DNA of 64,000 bases from Sansalvadorimonas sp965221135 (GTDB lineage Bacteria > Pseudomonadota > Gammaproteobacteria > Pseudomonadales > Endozoicomonadaceae): contig CBDCRZ010000127.1 of assembly GCA_965221135.1 (NCBI GenBank), positions 62,001 to 126,000 of the forward strand, read 5' to 3'. Below are positions 35,292 through 44,351 of the stretch, in pieces (positions within the stretch are counted from its first letter, which is position 1; each line of letters opens with the position of its first letter). The position numbers and the translations under genes were made by a program. The notes below the pieces were generated by a model. The model was not told where the DNA came from. It did not search any database and saw only the letters and a list, made by a program, of their open reading frames with translations.

Positions 35292-37760
35292 ATGAATATG
35301 CGCAAAGGTGTGCATGTATTTACAGGAAGAACCCTCAAACATCGCGAGCATTGCTTACGCGCAAAACGCCTGAACAGACCTGCAGCTGCTTTACTGGGAG
35401 CATTCTGCTTCATTTCCCACAGTTTTATTTCTCAAAACTGCTTTGCCGGAGGGGATGGCCCAAACGGCACGAACAGCACGAACTGTTCCTATCCGCCCCA
35501 CGGAATTCCTGCGGCAGCTGCTGTTAATATGACAGCAGGGCTACTGTGCAATCTCTCACTGGAAGGTCGAGGGAAAGCAGCACTCAATCAAACACACCTT
35601 CAACGTCCCATCAATCAAACATTTTCAAAAAAACAACTTCAACGAGCTAACGGGACGAAGGGCACACTTACGAGCGGCAGGGAATATAGAAATTCTCTAA
35701 ATGGTTCGAAGACAGCGAATTCATCCCATAGAGCTACAAACCAGAGCGATGCCACTGCCGGCACGGGAAATGACAGAAATGAGACTCCTGGAAAACGTTC
35801 GACCCATAAGGCAGGTTTTAAAGAATTAGCGGGCGCTCTGGCGACTCAGAATGGTATCCCGGCAAAGATTCCTATGTTCCAGGGAGACGGTTCATTGCTA
35901 TCGTTTGCTAAGACTGACTTTTCCAAACCACTCGAATTAAAAAACAGTACGCCCCATTCCCGAACAGCAAGGGCAACCGCAGCAAATCACACATACCATT
36001 ATGATGATATAACACCCTATCCACCATGGCGTGATGGTACCGGGCTTGGTAATGCCGCCTTCCAGGTGGATCAAAATGTCTCAGCAAGAGCCAATGAAAG
36101 CTTTCAGCTTGGTTTGAGGTTACTGCACTGCTTTGAATATCCCTCTGCTATTTATCAGTTCCGGCAAGCGCAGGAGCAGCACAGCAGAAGTGACGGCGTG
36201 GATTTTCTTATGGCTCTCTGGGGAGAAGCTCTCTGTTATAACCAGCAACTCTGGTTTACCAGTCAGCCGGAGGAAGGACGCGCCCTCTCTGCCAGCATAA
36301 ACAGAACGATCAAAGCGATGCAGGCGAAAAATATCAGGGTCAGTGAACAAGAGCTGGATCTTGCCAAAACGGTACTCCCTTTATTCGCTGAAGATGAGAT
36401 GGACAGGTATCCCTACCAGCACGGTAGCAATATGCAGGCTTACCATGCAGAACTGGAGAAACTGATTGTTAAGTATCCGAACAATACTGAAATCGGTGTT
36501 TTTCATGCTCTGGCGCTGCTGGCAACCCGGGAGAGTGTTCGTGATATTGTCACTATGAACCATGCCCGATGCCACATGGATGATTTATTGCAAACCGCTC
36601 CCAACCATACCGGCCTCCACCATTACCGCCTGCATGCGACAGAAACTTCAGAGCTGGCCTGCTTCGCCGGGAACACACCGGAACATTTGATTCATCTGCC
36701 ATCCAGTGCTGTTCACCTGACCCATATGCCGTCCCATCATTACTTTGCAGTCGGCGAACTCGACAAAATTATCGCTGTTAACAAAGAGGCCTGGAAGAAG
36801 TCCGTTGAAAGAATGGTGGAAAGCAGACTTGGTAATGACTCTCTGGCTTTCCATGTTCATAAATGGTTGGTGTATGCCTTTTTGCAGGCTGACCAGATGG
36901 AACAGGCTTTGGGGTACTTTGGAGAGCTGAGAAATATTATTAAGAATTCCCCTCCCGAGCTTCGCAACAGCATGCTCACCTACTACACATCGGAACGAGC
37001 CTTTCTGCTAACCGACCCACGAACGCCTGACCCAATACGACAAAGCCTGTGGCAAGAACAAATTCCGTCTGCAGGCATCAGCCATGGAGCTGTTGCCATG
37101 AACCTTTTTCTTGATGGATTGAAAGCGATTAATACTAGCGACACAGGCCCTGGAGATGCGGTGAGAGCGCTGATTGATCTGCAGACTTCGTCCAACAACA
37201 GTCAGATCAGCCCGGCGGCCAGAGATGCGATTGATGTGATGACCCATCAACTGAATGCCCTTCAGACGGAGAAGCTGGGCAACAAAACTCAGGCTATCAG
37301 AGATACACTGACAAACAGCAAGCGGTATATGGCAATGCGCTGGGATCATGGCACGCCTCAGGTGGTTATGCCCGAGCTTGAAAGGCTGGGCAACCTGCTA
37401 CTTGACTATGGGTGCCCGGCTACGGCCATGCTGGCATTTTATAAAGAGGAGAAGTATTCACCGAACCGGCACAAAATCAATAAGGGCCTTATCACCGCAG
37501 CTGAACGCCTGCATAGCCGAGAGATTTTGGCTCTGGAGCAGGCAAGACAAGAGGTTATGGAGAATACAAACTACTGGCAGTATGAAATGTTCCGCCCCCA
37601 GGACAGGGAATATCCCGTCTGTGACAGGCCAGATCAGCTGAAGGTTATGAGTCGAGGCCAAACAGTGTGGGAGAGATATGGAGAGCCAATTATAAAATCG
37701 ATACAGGACATCGCCTGCACAGAATGCAAAGAGCTTGATACCGATTTTTTGCATGAATAA
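35292..37760 (+). CDS. exported TPR-like protein very rich in N-x-S/T sequons
   Basis: An 822-residue protein, GGAG 8 bases before ATG 35292. A long basic leader is followed by a hydrophobic stretch (AAALLGAFCFISHSFIS, about 31-47) and FAGG, a probable signal peptide with an extended n-region. Residues 50-230 are low-complexity, rich in Asn, Thr, Ser and Gly. Residues ~255-760 are helical, with TPR-like pairs (ANESFQLGLRLLHCFEYPSAIYQF), and contain HLTHMPSHHYFAVGELDKII, a segment seen in a family of bacterial TPR proteins. I count 23 N-x-S/T sites, far above chance. Function unknown. Confidence 0.7.
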   Translation: MNMRKGVHVFTGRTLKHREHCLRAKRLNRPAAALLGAFCFISHSFISQNCFAGGDGPNGTNSTNCSYPPHGIPAAAAVNMTAGLLCNLSLEGRGKAALNQTHLQRPINQTFSKKQLQRANGTKGTLTSGREYRNSLNGSKTANSSHRATNQSDATAGTGNDRNETPGKRSTHKAGFKELAGALATQNGIPAKIPMFQGDGSLLSFAKTDFSKPLELKNSTPHSRTARATAANHTYHYDDITPYPPWRDGTGLGNAAFQVDQNVSARANESFQLGLRLLHCFEYPSAIYQFRQAQEQHSRSDGVDFLMALWGEALCYNQQLWFTSQPEEGRALSASINRTIKAMQAKNIRVSEQELDLAKTVLPLFAEDEMDRYPYQHGSNMQAYHAELEKLIVKYPNNTEIGVFHALALLATRESVRDIVTMNHARCHMDDLLQTAPNHTGLHHYRLHATETSELACFAGNTPEHLIHLPSSAVHLTHMPSHHYFAVGELDKIIAVNKEAWKKSVERMVESRLGNDSLAFHVHKWLVYAFLQADQMEQALGYFGELRNIIKNSPPELRNSMLTYYTSERAFLLTDPRTPDPIRQSLWQEQIPSAGISHGAVAMNLFLDGLKAINTSDTGPGDAVRALIDLQTSSNNSQISPAARDAIDVMTHQLNALQTEKLGNKTQAIRDTLTNSKRYMAMRWDHGTPQVVMPELERLGNLLLDYGCPATAMLAFYKEEKYSPNRHKINKGLITAAERLHSREILALEQARQEVMENTNYWQYEMFRPQDREYPVCDRPDQLKVMSRGQTVWERYGEPIIKSIQDIACTECKELDTDFLHE

Positions 37761-37797
37761 TCGCTGATTATTATATTGCCAGCTTAACCTGTCCGCA

Positions 37798-37821
37798 CGG
37801 GCGGTAATTTAAAGCCGCCCG
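37798..37821 (+). terminator. GC-rich hairpin after the TPR-like gene
   Basis: CGGGCGG (37798-37804) pairs exactly with CCGCCCG (37815-37821), followed by ATGCTTTTAA. A weak intrinsic terminator 38 bases past the stop codon. Confidence 0.55.
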
Positions 37822-38066
37822 ATGCTTTTAACTGACTCATTCCTCGAAGCATTTAAACGGGCTCCCACCATTCTCGGCATTATCGGCTTTTGGAAAGCTT
37901 GCTTATGGAAAGCCCGCGTATAAACAGCCCGTATAAAAAGCACCTACCAAGCTTGTGACTCTGCAGTTATTATCACTCATTCGTTATCCCTCTTCCGATA
38001 AAATAGAGCCCACACACTATTCAAATAGTGAAAGGCTTTTGACTCCTATTGTTTTGGAACACTCCC

Positions 38067-38867
38067 GTGGCATCCGATAGAAATTTCGACACCTTGGCGG
38101 AACGCTTTGAGAAACAGATTTATGGCACAGACAAAGGCCGTATACGCACCACCCTGATTCTGGACGACCTGAAGCATCATATCGACTGGCTTCAACCAAC
38201 ATCAACGCCAACAATCAATAGCCGGCATATTGTCGATGCAGGTGGTGGCACAGGTCTGTTTTGCGCCAACCTGGTCAAAAGCACAGAACACACCGTGACC
38301 CTTTGCGATATTTCCACCGAGATGCTGAAGCGCGCCAAAACCAATTTCGAGGTAATCGCACCAGCATCCACCGTCAAATTCCATCACCTTCCTGCACAAC
38401 AACTGCCTGAAACTCTTGAGCAACCGGCTGACCTGGTGCTGTTCCATGCTGTGATTGAATGGCTTGAGAACCCGCAACACGTGGTGCAATCACTAGCACA
38501 AACAGTCAAACCCGGCGGCTGGTTTTCAGTCTTGTTTTACAACCGTCAATCCCTGATCTGGCGACATCTGATGATGGGTAACTTTATTTACACCAATAAC
38601 GACAATGTACGCCTGCAGGGCAATGGAAAAACACTGACACCCGACAACCCTCAAGAGCCCGAAACTGTACAACAGTGGTTAATTAATGAAGGGCTGGAGG
38701 TGAAAGCCTGGACGGGGATTCGTACGATTCACGACAATATGCGACCCCATGACCGGGAACGCAGCTCGTTTGAGGATATTCTGGAAGCGGAGCGTATTTA
38801 CGGGCGCAGAGAGCCTTATCGCAATCTGGCCCGTTATATTCATTTCCTTTGCAGAAAGCCTGAGTAA
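38067..38867 (+). CDS. cmoM: tRNA 5-carboxymethoxyuridine methyltransferase CmoM
   Basis: A 266-residue SAM-dependent methyltransferase closely following E. coli CmoM: DRNFD near the start, then IYGTDKGRIR, VDAGGGTG (SAM loop), LVLFHAVIEWL and the C-terminal EPYRNLARYIHFLCRKP. CmoM methylates cmo5U34 to mcmo5U in some tRNAs. The start is GTG 38067, which aligns with homologues, rather than TTG 38049. It converges on cmoB-cmoA, which make its substrate. Confidence 0.92.
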   Translation: MASDRNFDTLAERFEKQIYGTDKGRIRTTLILDDLKHHIDWLQPTSTPTINSRHIVDAGGGTGLFCANLVKSTEHTVTLCDISTEMLKRAKTNFEVIAPASTVKFHHLPAQQLPETLEQPADLVLFHAVIEWLENPQHVVQSLAQTVKPGGWFSVLFYNRQSLIWRHLMMGNFIYTNNDNVRLQGNGKTLTPDNPQEPETVQQWLINEGLEVKAWTGIRTIHDNMRPHDRERSSFEDILEAERIYGRREPYRNLARYIHFLCRKPE

Positions 38868-38903
38868 ACAGTCTTTTCAATCGGCTTGGTCAAGCAGGCT
38901 TAA

Positions 38904-39965
38904 TCAAACGGCTTCGGCCACAACCACAGCCCGCAGTGGAGCAGGCAGACCTTCTACAGTTTTGGAGAGGTCTTCAGGATCAAGGAAATCCTTCAGGGAA
39001 TTATAACCCATCCACTCTGTTGGGCGCTGCTCATCCATGGTCGTGCGATTAATATCCACAATGCGGGCATTACGGAAACCGGCCCGGCGCATCCACAGCA
39101 GCAGGGTGTCCGGACTGGGCAGAAACCAGACATTACGCATCATGGCATAGCGGTCTTCAGGCATCAGAACCTCACCGAGCACACCATCAATCACCAGCGT
39201 CTCCAGCACCACCTCGCCACCGGCACGCAGTGCGCCATGCAGCTCCTGCAGATGCTCAATAGGAGATTTACGGTGATAGAGTACACCCATCGAGAAAATG
39301 GTATCGAAGGCTTTCAGACGTGGTGGCACTTCTTCCATCTTCAAAGGCAGCAGATGCACAGGGGCCTCAGGGCCAGCGTACTTTTTAATCGCCTCGAACT
39401 GCATCAGGAACAGCCGGGATGGATCAACACCCAATACCTGCCCGGCACCATCACCCAGCATACGCCACATGTGGTAACCGGAACCGCAACCCACATCCAG
39501 AACATGTCGCCCGGCCAGCGGGGCTATATGGTTTATTACCCGATCCCACTTCCAGTCCGAACGCCACTCGGTATCGATGTACTGACCAAAAATATCAAAA
39601 GGACCTTTGCGCCAGGGACTTAAGCCTTTCAATGCAGCATGCAGTGTTTCAGCTGTAACCCCACTGACCGGTTGTTCAGATTTCGCACTCACGGCACTGC
39701 GGTTGAGCTCTACCTGGTCGACAGAGATATCTGGCAACTGATCCAACGCCTGCTGCCAACGCAACATATCGCCGTGAGGGGTATTCACCAGCACTTCGTG
39801 AAGCTGGGCACGGAGAGTATCCAGCCATGGCTCCATACGTGACTCGACCATGCCATCAAACAGGTCATCATAAAGCCGGGAGATTAGACTGTGGTCGCTG
39901 CTTACAGAGTCATTCGACATTTGATCGCTAGCCACTTGCTCACTAACTGCTGGATCACTGCTCAT
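38904..39965 (-). CDS. cmoB: tRNA U34 carboxymethyltransferase CmoB
   Basis: A 353-residue protein that transfers the carboxymethyl group from carboxy-SAM to ho5U34 of tRNA. Conserved CmoB blocks: GPFDIFGQYIDTEWRSDWKWDR, GRHVLDVGCGSGYHMWRMLG and FSMGVLYHRKSPIEHL. ATG 39965, 23 bases after the cmoA stop, is preferred to a start at 40034 inside cmoA. The first ~30 residues before SLISRLYDDLFDG are a Ser/Asp-rich extension not found in E. coli (323 residues). Confidence 0.94.
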   Translation of the reverse strand: MSSDPAVSEQVASDQMSNDSVSSDHSLISRLYDDLFDGMVESRMEPWLDTLRAQLHEVLVNTPHGDMLRWQQALDQLPDISVDQVELNRSAVSAKSEQPVSGVTAETLHAALKGLSPWRKGPFDIFGQYIDTEWRSDWKWDRVINHIAPLAGRHVLDVGCGSGYHMWRMLGDGAGQVLGVDPSRLFLMQFEAIKKYAGPEAPVHLLPLKMEEVPPRLKAFDTIFSMGVLYHRKSPIEHLQELHGALRAGGEVVLETLVIDGVLGEVLMPEDRYAMMRNVWFLPSPDTLLLWMRRAGFRNARIVDINRTTMDEQRPTEWMGYNSLKDFLDPEDLSKTVEGLPAPLRAVVVAEAV

Positions 39966-39988
39966 AGGAAGGCACTCATAGGGAAGGA

Positions 39989-40720
39989 TTACTTCACTGC
40001 AAGAAGTGAACAGAAGTTGAAACCCTGATACCACGGAATGACATGGCGAAAGCCCGCCTCCATCAGCCGTATTTTGTGAACCTCAAGGGTTTCTGGAATC
40101 AGAACATTATCCAGCGCACTGCGCTTCTGGCTGATCTCCAGCTCAGAGTAACCGTTCGCTCGCTTGTAGTCGTAATACAGGGTATCAAGAATATCCTGAT
40201 GAGCATCAGGAAAGGCCAGTTTCTCGGAAAGCACAAGTGCCCCGCCAGGCTTGAGACCACTACAGATACCTGTCAGCAGATCAAGACGATCTTCAACAGG
40301 GATAAACTGCAGGGTGAAATTCAGCGCAACAACAGAAGCCTGCTCAATTGTAATTTCACGGATATCACCATTTATCACTTCAACAGGTGTTGTGGCCGGG
40401 TCGTCTGTAATAATTTGACGACAGCGATCAACCATTGCCTTAGAGTTATCCACCGCCACAATAGAACAGTCTTTTGTATCAGCCACCCCATGGCGCATGG
40501 CAATGGCAGTTGCTCCCAGAGAACTGCCCAAATCGTACAAGCAAGTGCCTGACTGGGCATAGCGACTGGCAATCAGGCCAATCATGGAAACAACCATACT
40601 GTAGCCCGGCACAGACCGCTGGATCATATCCGGGAACACCCGGGCTACCGCATCATCAAACTCAAAGGCGGCCACAGAATCCTGTGGCCGGGAAAACACT
40701 TTATCTCTACTGCCTGTCAT
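39989..40720 (-). CDS. cmoA: carboxy-S-adenosyl-L-methionine synthase CmoA
   Basis: A 243-residue protein that makes carboxy-SAM from SAM and prephenate for CmoB. Diagnostic segments: DKVFSRPQDSVAAFEFDDAVARVFPDMI, RSVPGYSMVVSMIG, YDLGSSLGATAIAMR and LNFTLQFIP. It is upstream of cmoB on the same strand. Confidence 0.95.
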   Translation of the reverse strand: MTGSRDKVFSRPQDSVAAFEFDDAVARVFPDMIQRSVPGYSMVVSMIGLIASRYAQSGTCLYDLGSSLGATAIAMRHGVADTKDCSIVAVDNSKAMVDRCRQIITDDPATTPVEVINGDIREITIEQASVVALNFTLQFIPVEDRLDLLTGICSGLKPGGALVLSEKLAFPDAHQDILDTLYYDYKRANGYSELEISQKRSALDNVLIPETLEVHKIRLMEAGFRHVIPWYQGFNFCSLLAVK

Positions 40721-40760
40721 TCCTTGATCGCCTTACGCTTTACGACTTACGCTTTACGCC

Positions 40761-41582
40761 TTACAGCGCCAGCAACCAGAAAACAGCAAACACAGGGATT
40801 GCAGCCGTCAGACTGTCGATACGATCCAGCACACCACCATGACCTGGCAGCAGCTGTGAACTGTCCTTAATCCCACGCTCACGTTTGAACATACTTTCCA
40901 GCAGGTCACCCAGCACCGAGACAAAACCCACAACCCAGGTGACAGCCAGCAGCCCCAGCATATGGAACAGGCCCAACTCACGGTACCAGCCAACACCCAG
41001 AGCGATAACTGTAATCAGCATCAGACCACCGATCACACCCTCCCAGGTTTTACCAGGACTCAAGTGAGGGGCCAGCTTTCTGCGACCAAAGGCCTTGCCA
41101 GAGAAGTAGGCACCCACATCGGCACCCCAGACCAGGAAGAACACATAGAGAATCAGCAGATTACCACTGTGTTCGTGCCAGGCATCACCATCACCACCCT
41201 GTGACTTCAGGAATACCAGACCGGCCCAGGCTGGAATCAGCACAAGCCAGCCGATCACCATCTTGATCAGGCGCGGCCGCCAGGCCGAGCTGGAATCCGG
41301 GTAACTGATCGCCAGCATCAGCGCCATCAGCCACCACACCAGACCAGCACCCAGCAACATGATCTGCATGTTATAGAGTGAGAACATCAACACAGAAGTC
41401 AGAGCTGCGAAAGCAACACGCTGCCACTGGGCAGAAAAGCCGGAGAGATCAGACCATTCCCAGGCACCGACAGTGATGACCGCGCCGACAAAAACGGCGA
41501 ACCATGCATTCGGCAGAAAAAAGATACCTATCAACGCTACCGGCAGAAGTGCCAGTGCGGTTATCACTCGTTGTTTCAGCAT
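40761..41582 (-). CDS. cdsA: phosphatidate cytidylyltransferase
   Basis: A 273-residue polytopic inner-membrane enzyme making CDP-diacylglycerol from phosphatidate and CTP. About eight hydrophobic segments are visible, and the C-terminal signature SVLGDLLESMFKRERGIKDSS..LPGHGGVLDRIDSL is present. It follows uppS by 13 bases. In most gammaproteobacteria dxr comes next; here cmoA does. Confidence 0.95.
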   Translation of the reverse strand: MLKQRVITALALLPVALIGIFFLPNAWFAVFVGAVITVGAWEWSDLSGFSAQWQRVAFAALTSVLMFSLYNMQIMLLGAGLVWWLMALMLAISYPDSSSAWRPRLIKMVIGWLVLIPAWAGLVFLKSQGGDGDAWHEHSGNLLILYVFFLVWGADVGAYFSGKAFGRRKLAPHLSPGKTWEGVIGGLMLITVIALGVGWYRELGLFHMLGLLAVTWVVGFVSVLGDLLESMFKRERGIKDSSQLLPGHGGVLDRIDSLTAAIPVFAVFWLLAL

Positions 41583-41595
41583 AAAAATTCCGTAT

Positions 41596-42399
41596 TCAGG
41601 CGCCTGCCTCTATCTGTTCGCTGGTTCGACCAAAGCGTCGCTGTCGCGAGCTATAGCTGCACAGCGCCCGATAGAACTCTTCCCGGGTAAAGTCCGGCCA
41701 GAGAACATCGGTAAAATATAATTCTGAGTATGCACACTGCCACAGTAAAAAGTTACTGATACGGTGCTCACCACTGGTACGAATCAACAAATCAGGAGGA
41801 GGCAGATCCCGGGTCGACAGTAAGCCGTCAATATGAGCCGCGGTGATTTCTTCCGGGGAGAGCTCTCCCCGCTTCACCTGCTGCGCAAGTTCCCTGGCCG
41901 CTTCAACAATATCCCACTGGCCGCCATAACTGGCGGCAATCACCAGGGTCACCTTGTAGTCATTCGCGGTTTGAGCTTCCGCCTCGCGAATATACTTTTG
42001 AATCGTGTCACTGAACTGGGTGATATCACCTATCACCTTCAGTCTTATGTGGTTACGACGGAGACGTTTCACCTCACGCTTCAGGGCATGGAGAAACAGC
42101 TCCATCAGACCGCGAACCTCGTCTTTCGGACGATTCCAGTTTTCACTGGAGAACGCAAACAGGGTCAATGTCTCAACCCCAAACTCACCACAGGCTTCAA
42201 TCACGCTGCGTACAGACTCAACACCTGCACGGTGGCCACTCAACCCCATCTTGCCGTGTTTTTTCGCCCAGCGGTTATTACCATCCATAATAATGGCAAC
42301 ATGGCGAGGCACAGAGACTAACTCTCCGGGAGGGGCGCCATCCTGATTGCTGCTTTGACTATGAACGCCGGCCTTCTCGCCAGCTGGTGCTTGGGTCAT
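41596..42399 (-). CDS. uppS: undecaprenyl diphosphate synthase
   Basis: A 267-residue cis-prenyltransferase that extends farnesyl diphosphate with isopentenyl diphosphate to C55-PP, the carrier lipid precursor. The catalytic block is HVAIIMDGNNRWAKKHGK with the essential Asp, then GHRAGVESVR, TLFAFSSENW and the C-terminal LIRTSGEHRISNFLLWQ. The start is uncertain: ATG 42399 gives a ~25-residue leader, and the frame stays open to 42462. It uses isopentenyl diphosphate, which the mevalonate operon nearby provides. Confidence 0.94.
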   Translation of the reverse strand: MTQAPAGEKAGVHSQSSNQDGAPPGELVSVPRHVAIIMDGNNRWAKKHGKMGLSGHRAGVESVRSVIEACGEFGVETLTLFAFSSENWNRPKDEVRGLMELFLHALKREVKRLRRNHIRLKVIGDITQFSDTIQKYIREAEAQTANDYKVTLVIAASYGGQWDIVEAARELAQQVKRGELSPEEITAAHIDGLLSTRDLPPPDLLIRTSGEHRISNFLLWQCAYSELYFTDVLWPDFTREEFYRALCSYSSRQRRFGRTSEQIEAGA

Positions 42400-42503
42400 T
42401 TTTAATACGCTACACAACTTATGCCCTTGAACCGGGCCAGGCAAAAAACCAGTCGGGAACAAAGCCTGCAGGCCTGCCCCGACTCGATGGAAACAATCGC
42501 AGA

Positions 42504-43061
42504 TCAGATCTCCATCAGATCTTTTTCTTTGGATGCCAGGTTCTTTTCTACTTCAGCAATAAAGCGATCAGTAATCTTCTGAACTTCGTCCTGTGCGCGA
42601 CGTTCGTCGTCTTCACTGATCTCTTTCTCTTTTTCCAGATCCTTCAGATCAGCGATAGCATCACGGCGGATGTTGCGGATAGCAACACGAGCCTGCTCAG
42701 CTTCCTGACGTGCCTGACGGGTGTAACCCTTACGAGTCTCTTCAGTCAGCATAGGCAGAGGGACACGGATCACCTCACCAGCTGTGGATGGATTCAGACC
42801 CAGATCGGACTTGAGGATAGCCTTTTCAACGTCAGGCACCATGGAACGCTCCCAAACACGAATAGCCAGGGTACGTGCATCTTCAGCGCTGATGTTAGCG
42901 ACCTGAGACAGAGGAGTCTCTGAGCCGTAGTAGCTGATCTTCACACCTTCCAGCAGGCTGGGGTGGGCACGACCGGTACGGATTTTCGCGAAAGCATGGT
43001 TCAGAGATTCAACACTCTTTCCCATACGGGTTTCAGCGTCCGCTTTAATTTCGTTAATCAT
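42504..43061 (-). CDS. frr: ribosome recycling factor
   Basis: A 185-residue protein, the exact length of RRF. It shows MNEIK-like MINEIKADAETRMGKSVESL at the start, the RTGRAHPSLL and YYGSETPLSQVANI blocks and the C-terminal AEVEKNLASKEKDLMEI. RRF separates ribosomal subunits after termination together with EF-G. Confidence 0.97.
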   Translation of the reverse strand: MINEIKADAETRMGKSVESLNHAFAKIRTGRAHPSLLEGVKISYYGSETPLSQVANISAEDARTLAIRVWERSMVPDVEKAILKSDLGLNPSTAGEVIRVPLPMLTEETRKGYTRQARQEAEQARVAIRNIRRDAIADLKDLEKEKEISEDDERRAQDEVQKITDRFIAEVEKNLASKEKDLMEI

Positions 43062-43228
43062 ATTTCACTCCCGAAAAACTGGCAGAACACATCAGGCTCT
43101 GCCTTAAAATAACAATCTGTTTTTGTCTCCGCGTACTGCACAACCCAAAAGACAAGATTCAATACAGCACCGGATTCAAATATTTCTAGCCATTCTGCTT
43201 GTGAAGAAGCAGTTAAGTAGCCGGTCAC

Positions 43229-43957
43229 TTATGGATGAACAAGCGTTCCTTCGTCACCACCAACAACAACATTGAGCAGCGCACCCGGCTTATTCATATT
43301 AAAAACACGTACCGGCATATTGTGATCACGCACCAGACAGATAGCCGTCAGATCCATAACGCCAAGTTTACGATCAAGAACTTCATCGTAATTCACTTCA
43401 TCATACTTCTTGGCATCTGGATTTTTTACAGGATCACTGTCGTAAATACCATCCACCTTGGTCGCTTTCAGTACGACATCGACATCCACCTCAATGCCAC
43501 GCAGGCAGGCAGCGGAATCTGTAGTAAAGAACGGGTTACCAGTACCAGCGGAGAATATCACCACATCACCGGAGTTCAGGTAACGTACCGCACGACGACG
43601 ATCGTAATGTTCAACCACACCACTCATAGGAATGGCTGACATCACACGGGTATTAATATTGGAGCGCTCAAGGGCGTCACGCAGAGCCAGAGCATTCATC
43701 ACTGTAGCCAGCATACCCATATGGTCACCGGTTACACGATCCATACCGGCTTCATTGAGGGCCGCACCACGGAACAGGTTACCGCCACCAACGACGAGGC
43801 CGACCTGCACGCCAATACCGACCAGCTGACCGATTTCCAGAGCCATACGATCAAGAACCTTGGGGTCTATACCAAAATCCCCATCGCCCATCAGGGCTTC
43901 GCCACTCAGTTTAAGAAGAATACGGTGGTATTTGGGCTGGCGATCTGTAGTGGGCAT
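43229..43957 (-). CDS. pyrH: UMP kinase
   Basis: A 242-residue amino-acid-kinase-fold enzyme that phosphorylates UMP to UDP. Conserved: ILLKLSGEALMG, VVGGGNLFRG and SAGTGNPFFTTDSAACLRGIE. ATG 43957 aligns with E. coli PyrH and has AGGAA upstream; in-frame ATGs at 43960 and 43990 are less likely. It lies between tsf and frr as usual. Confidence 0.96.
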   Translation of the reverse strand: MPTTDRQPKYHRILLKLSGEALMGDGDFGIDPKVLDRMALEIGQLVGIGVQVGLVVGGGNLFRGAALNEAGMDRVTGDHMGMLATVMNALALRDALERSNINTRVMSAIPMSGVVEHYDRRRAVRYLNSGDVVIFSAGTGNPFFTTDSAACLRGIEVDVDVVLKATKVDGIYDSDPVKNPDAKKYDEVNYDEVLDRKLGVMDLTAICLVRDHNMPVRVFNMNKPGALLNVVVGGDEGTLVHP

Positions 43958-44351
43958 CATCAGTTCCTGCAGCTGTGCTTGTGAAAGCATGGGGATTATA
44001 CAGACAGTTGTCTGGGCACTGAGTCGTCAACAGTTAAATAACTCAATACTCAGGCAACTGGCCGCACGCCGAAGCGTTTATCGAAAAACACATCACATTC
44101 TCATCAAGAAAACGCGGCGCACTATTGTGACGTTTTCTACCACAAAGACAAACCTTTAAGGCAACGCATCCCGCATAATGCGGCCTGCTTACCTAAGGCC
44201 TCCTGTCTAACAACAGGTCATTCGTACGCAAAAGATGAAACGCCGGACACACAACAGGGTGATGATTTACATCATCACCCTGTTTATAAGTCTGTCAGAC
44301 TTCTACCATGAAGACCAACCAGAAGAGGTTAAGCGACACGGTAAAAAAGTC
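43958..44351. other. tsf-pyrH intergenic stretch
   Basis: Nearly 400 bases without a gene. It contains the 14-bp hairpin at 44253 and a TATAAT-like box on the minus strand at 43995-44000, so pyrH may have its own promoter. Confidence 0.45.
44253..44284. terminator. 14-bp perfect hairpin after tsf
   Basis: AACAGGGTGATGAT (44253-44266) and ATCATCACCCTGTT (44271-44284), loop TTAC. It lies 67 bases beyond the tsf stop and probably ends or attenuates the rpsB-tsf message, although the T-rich side faces the plus strand. Confidence 0.65.
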
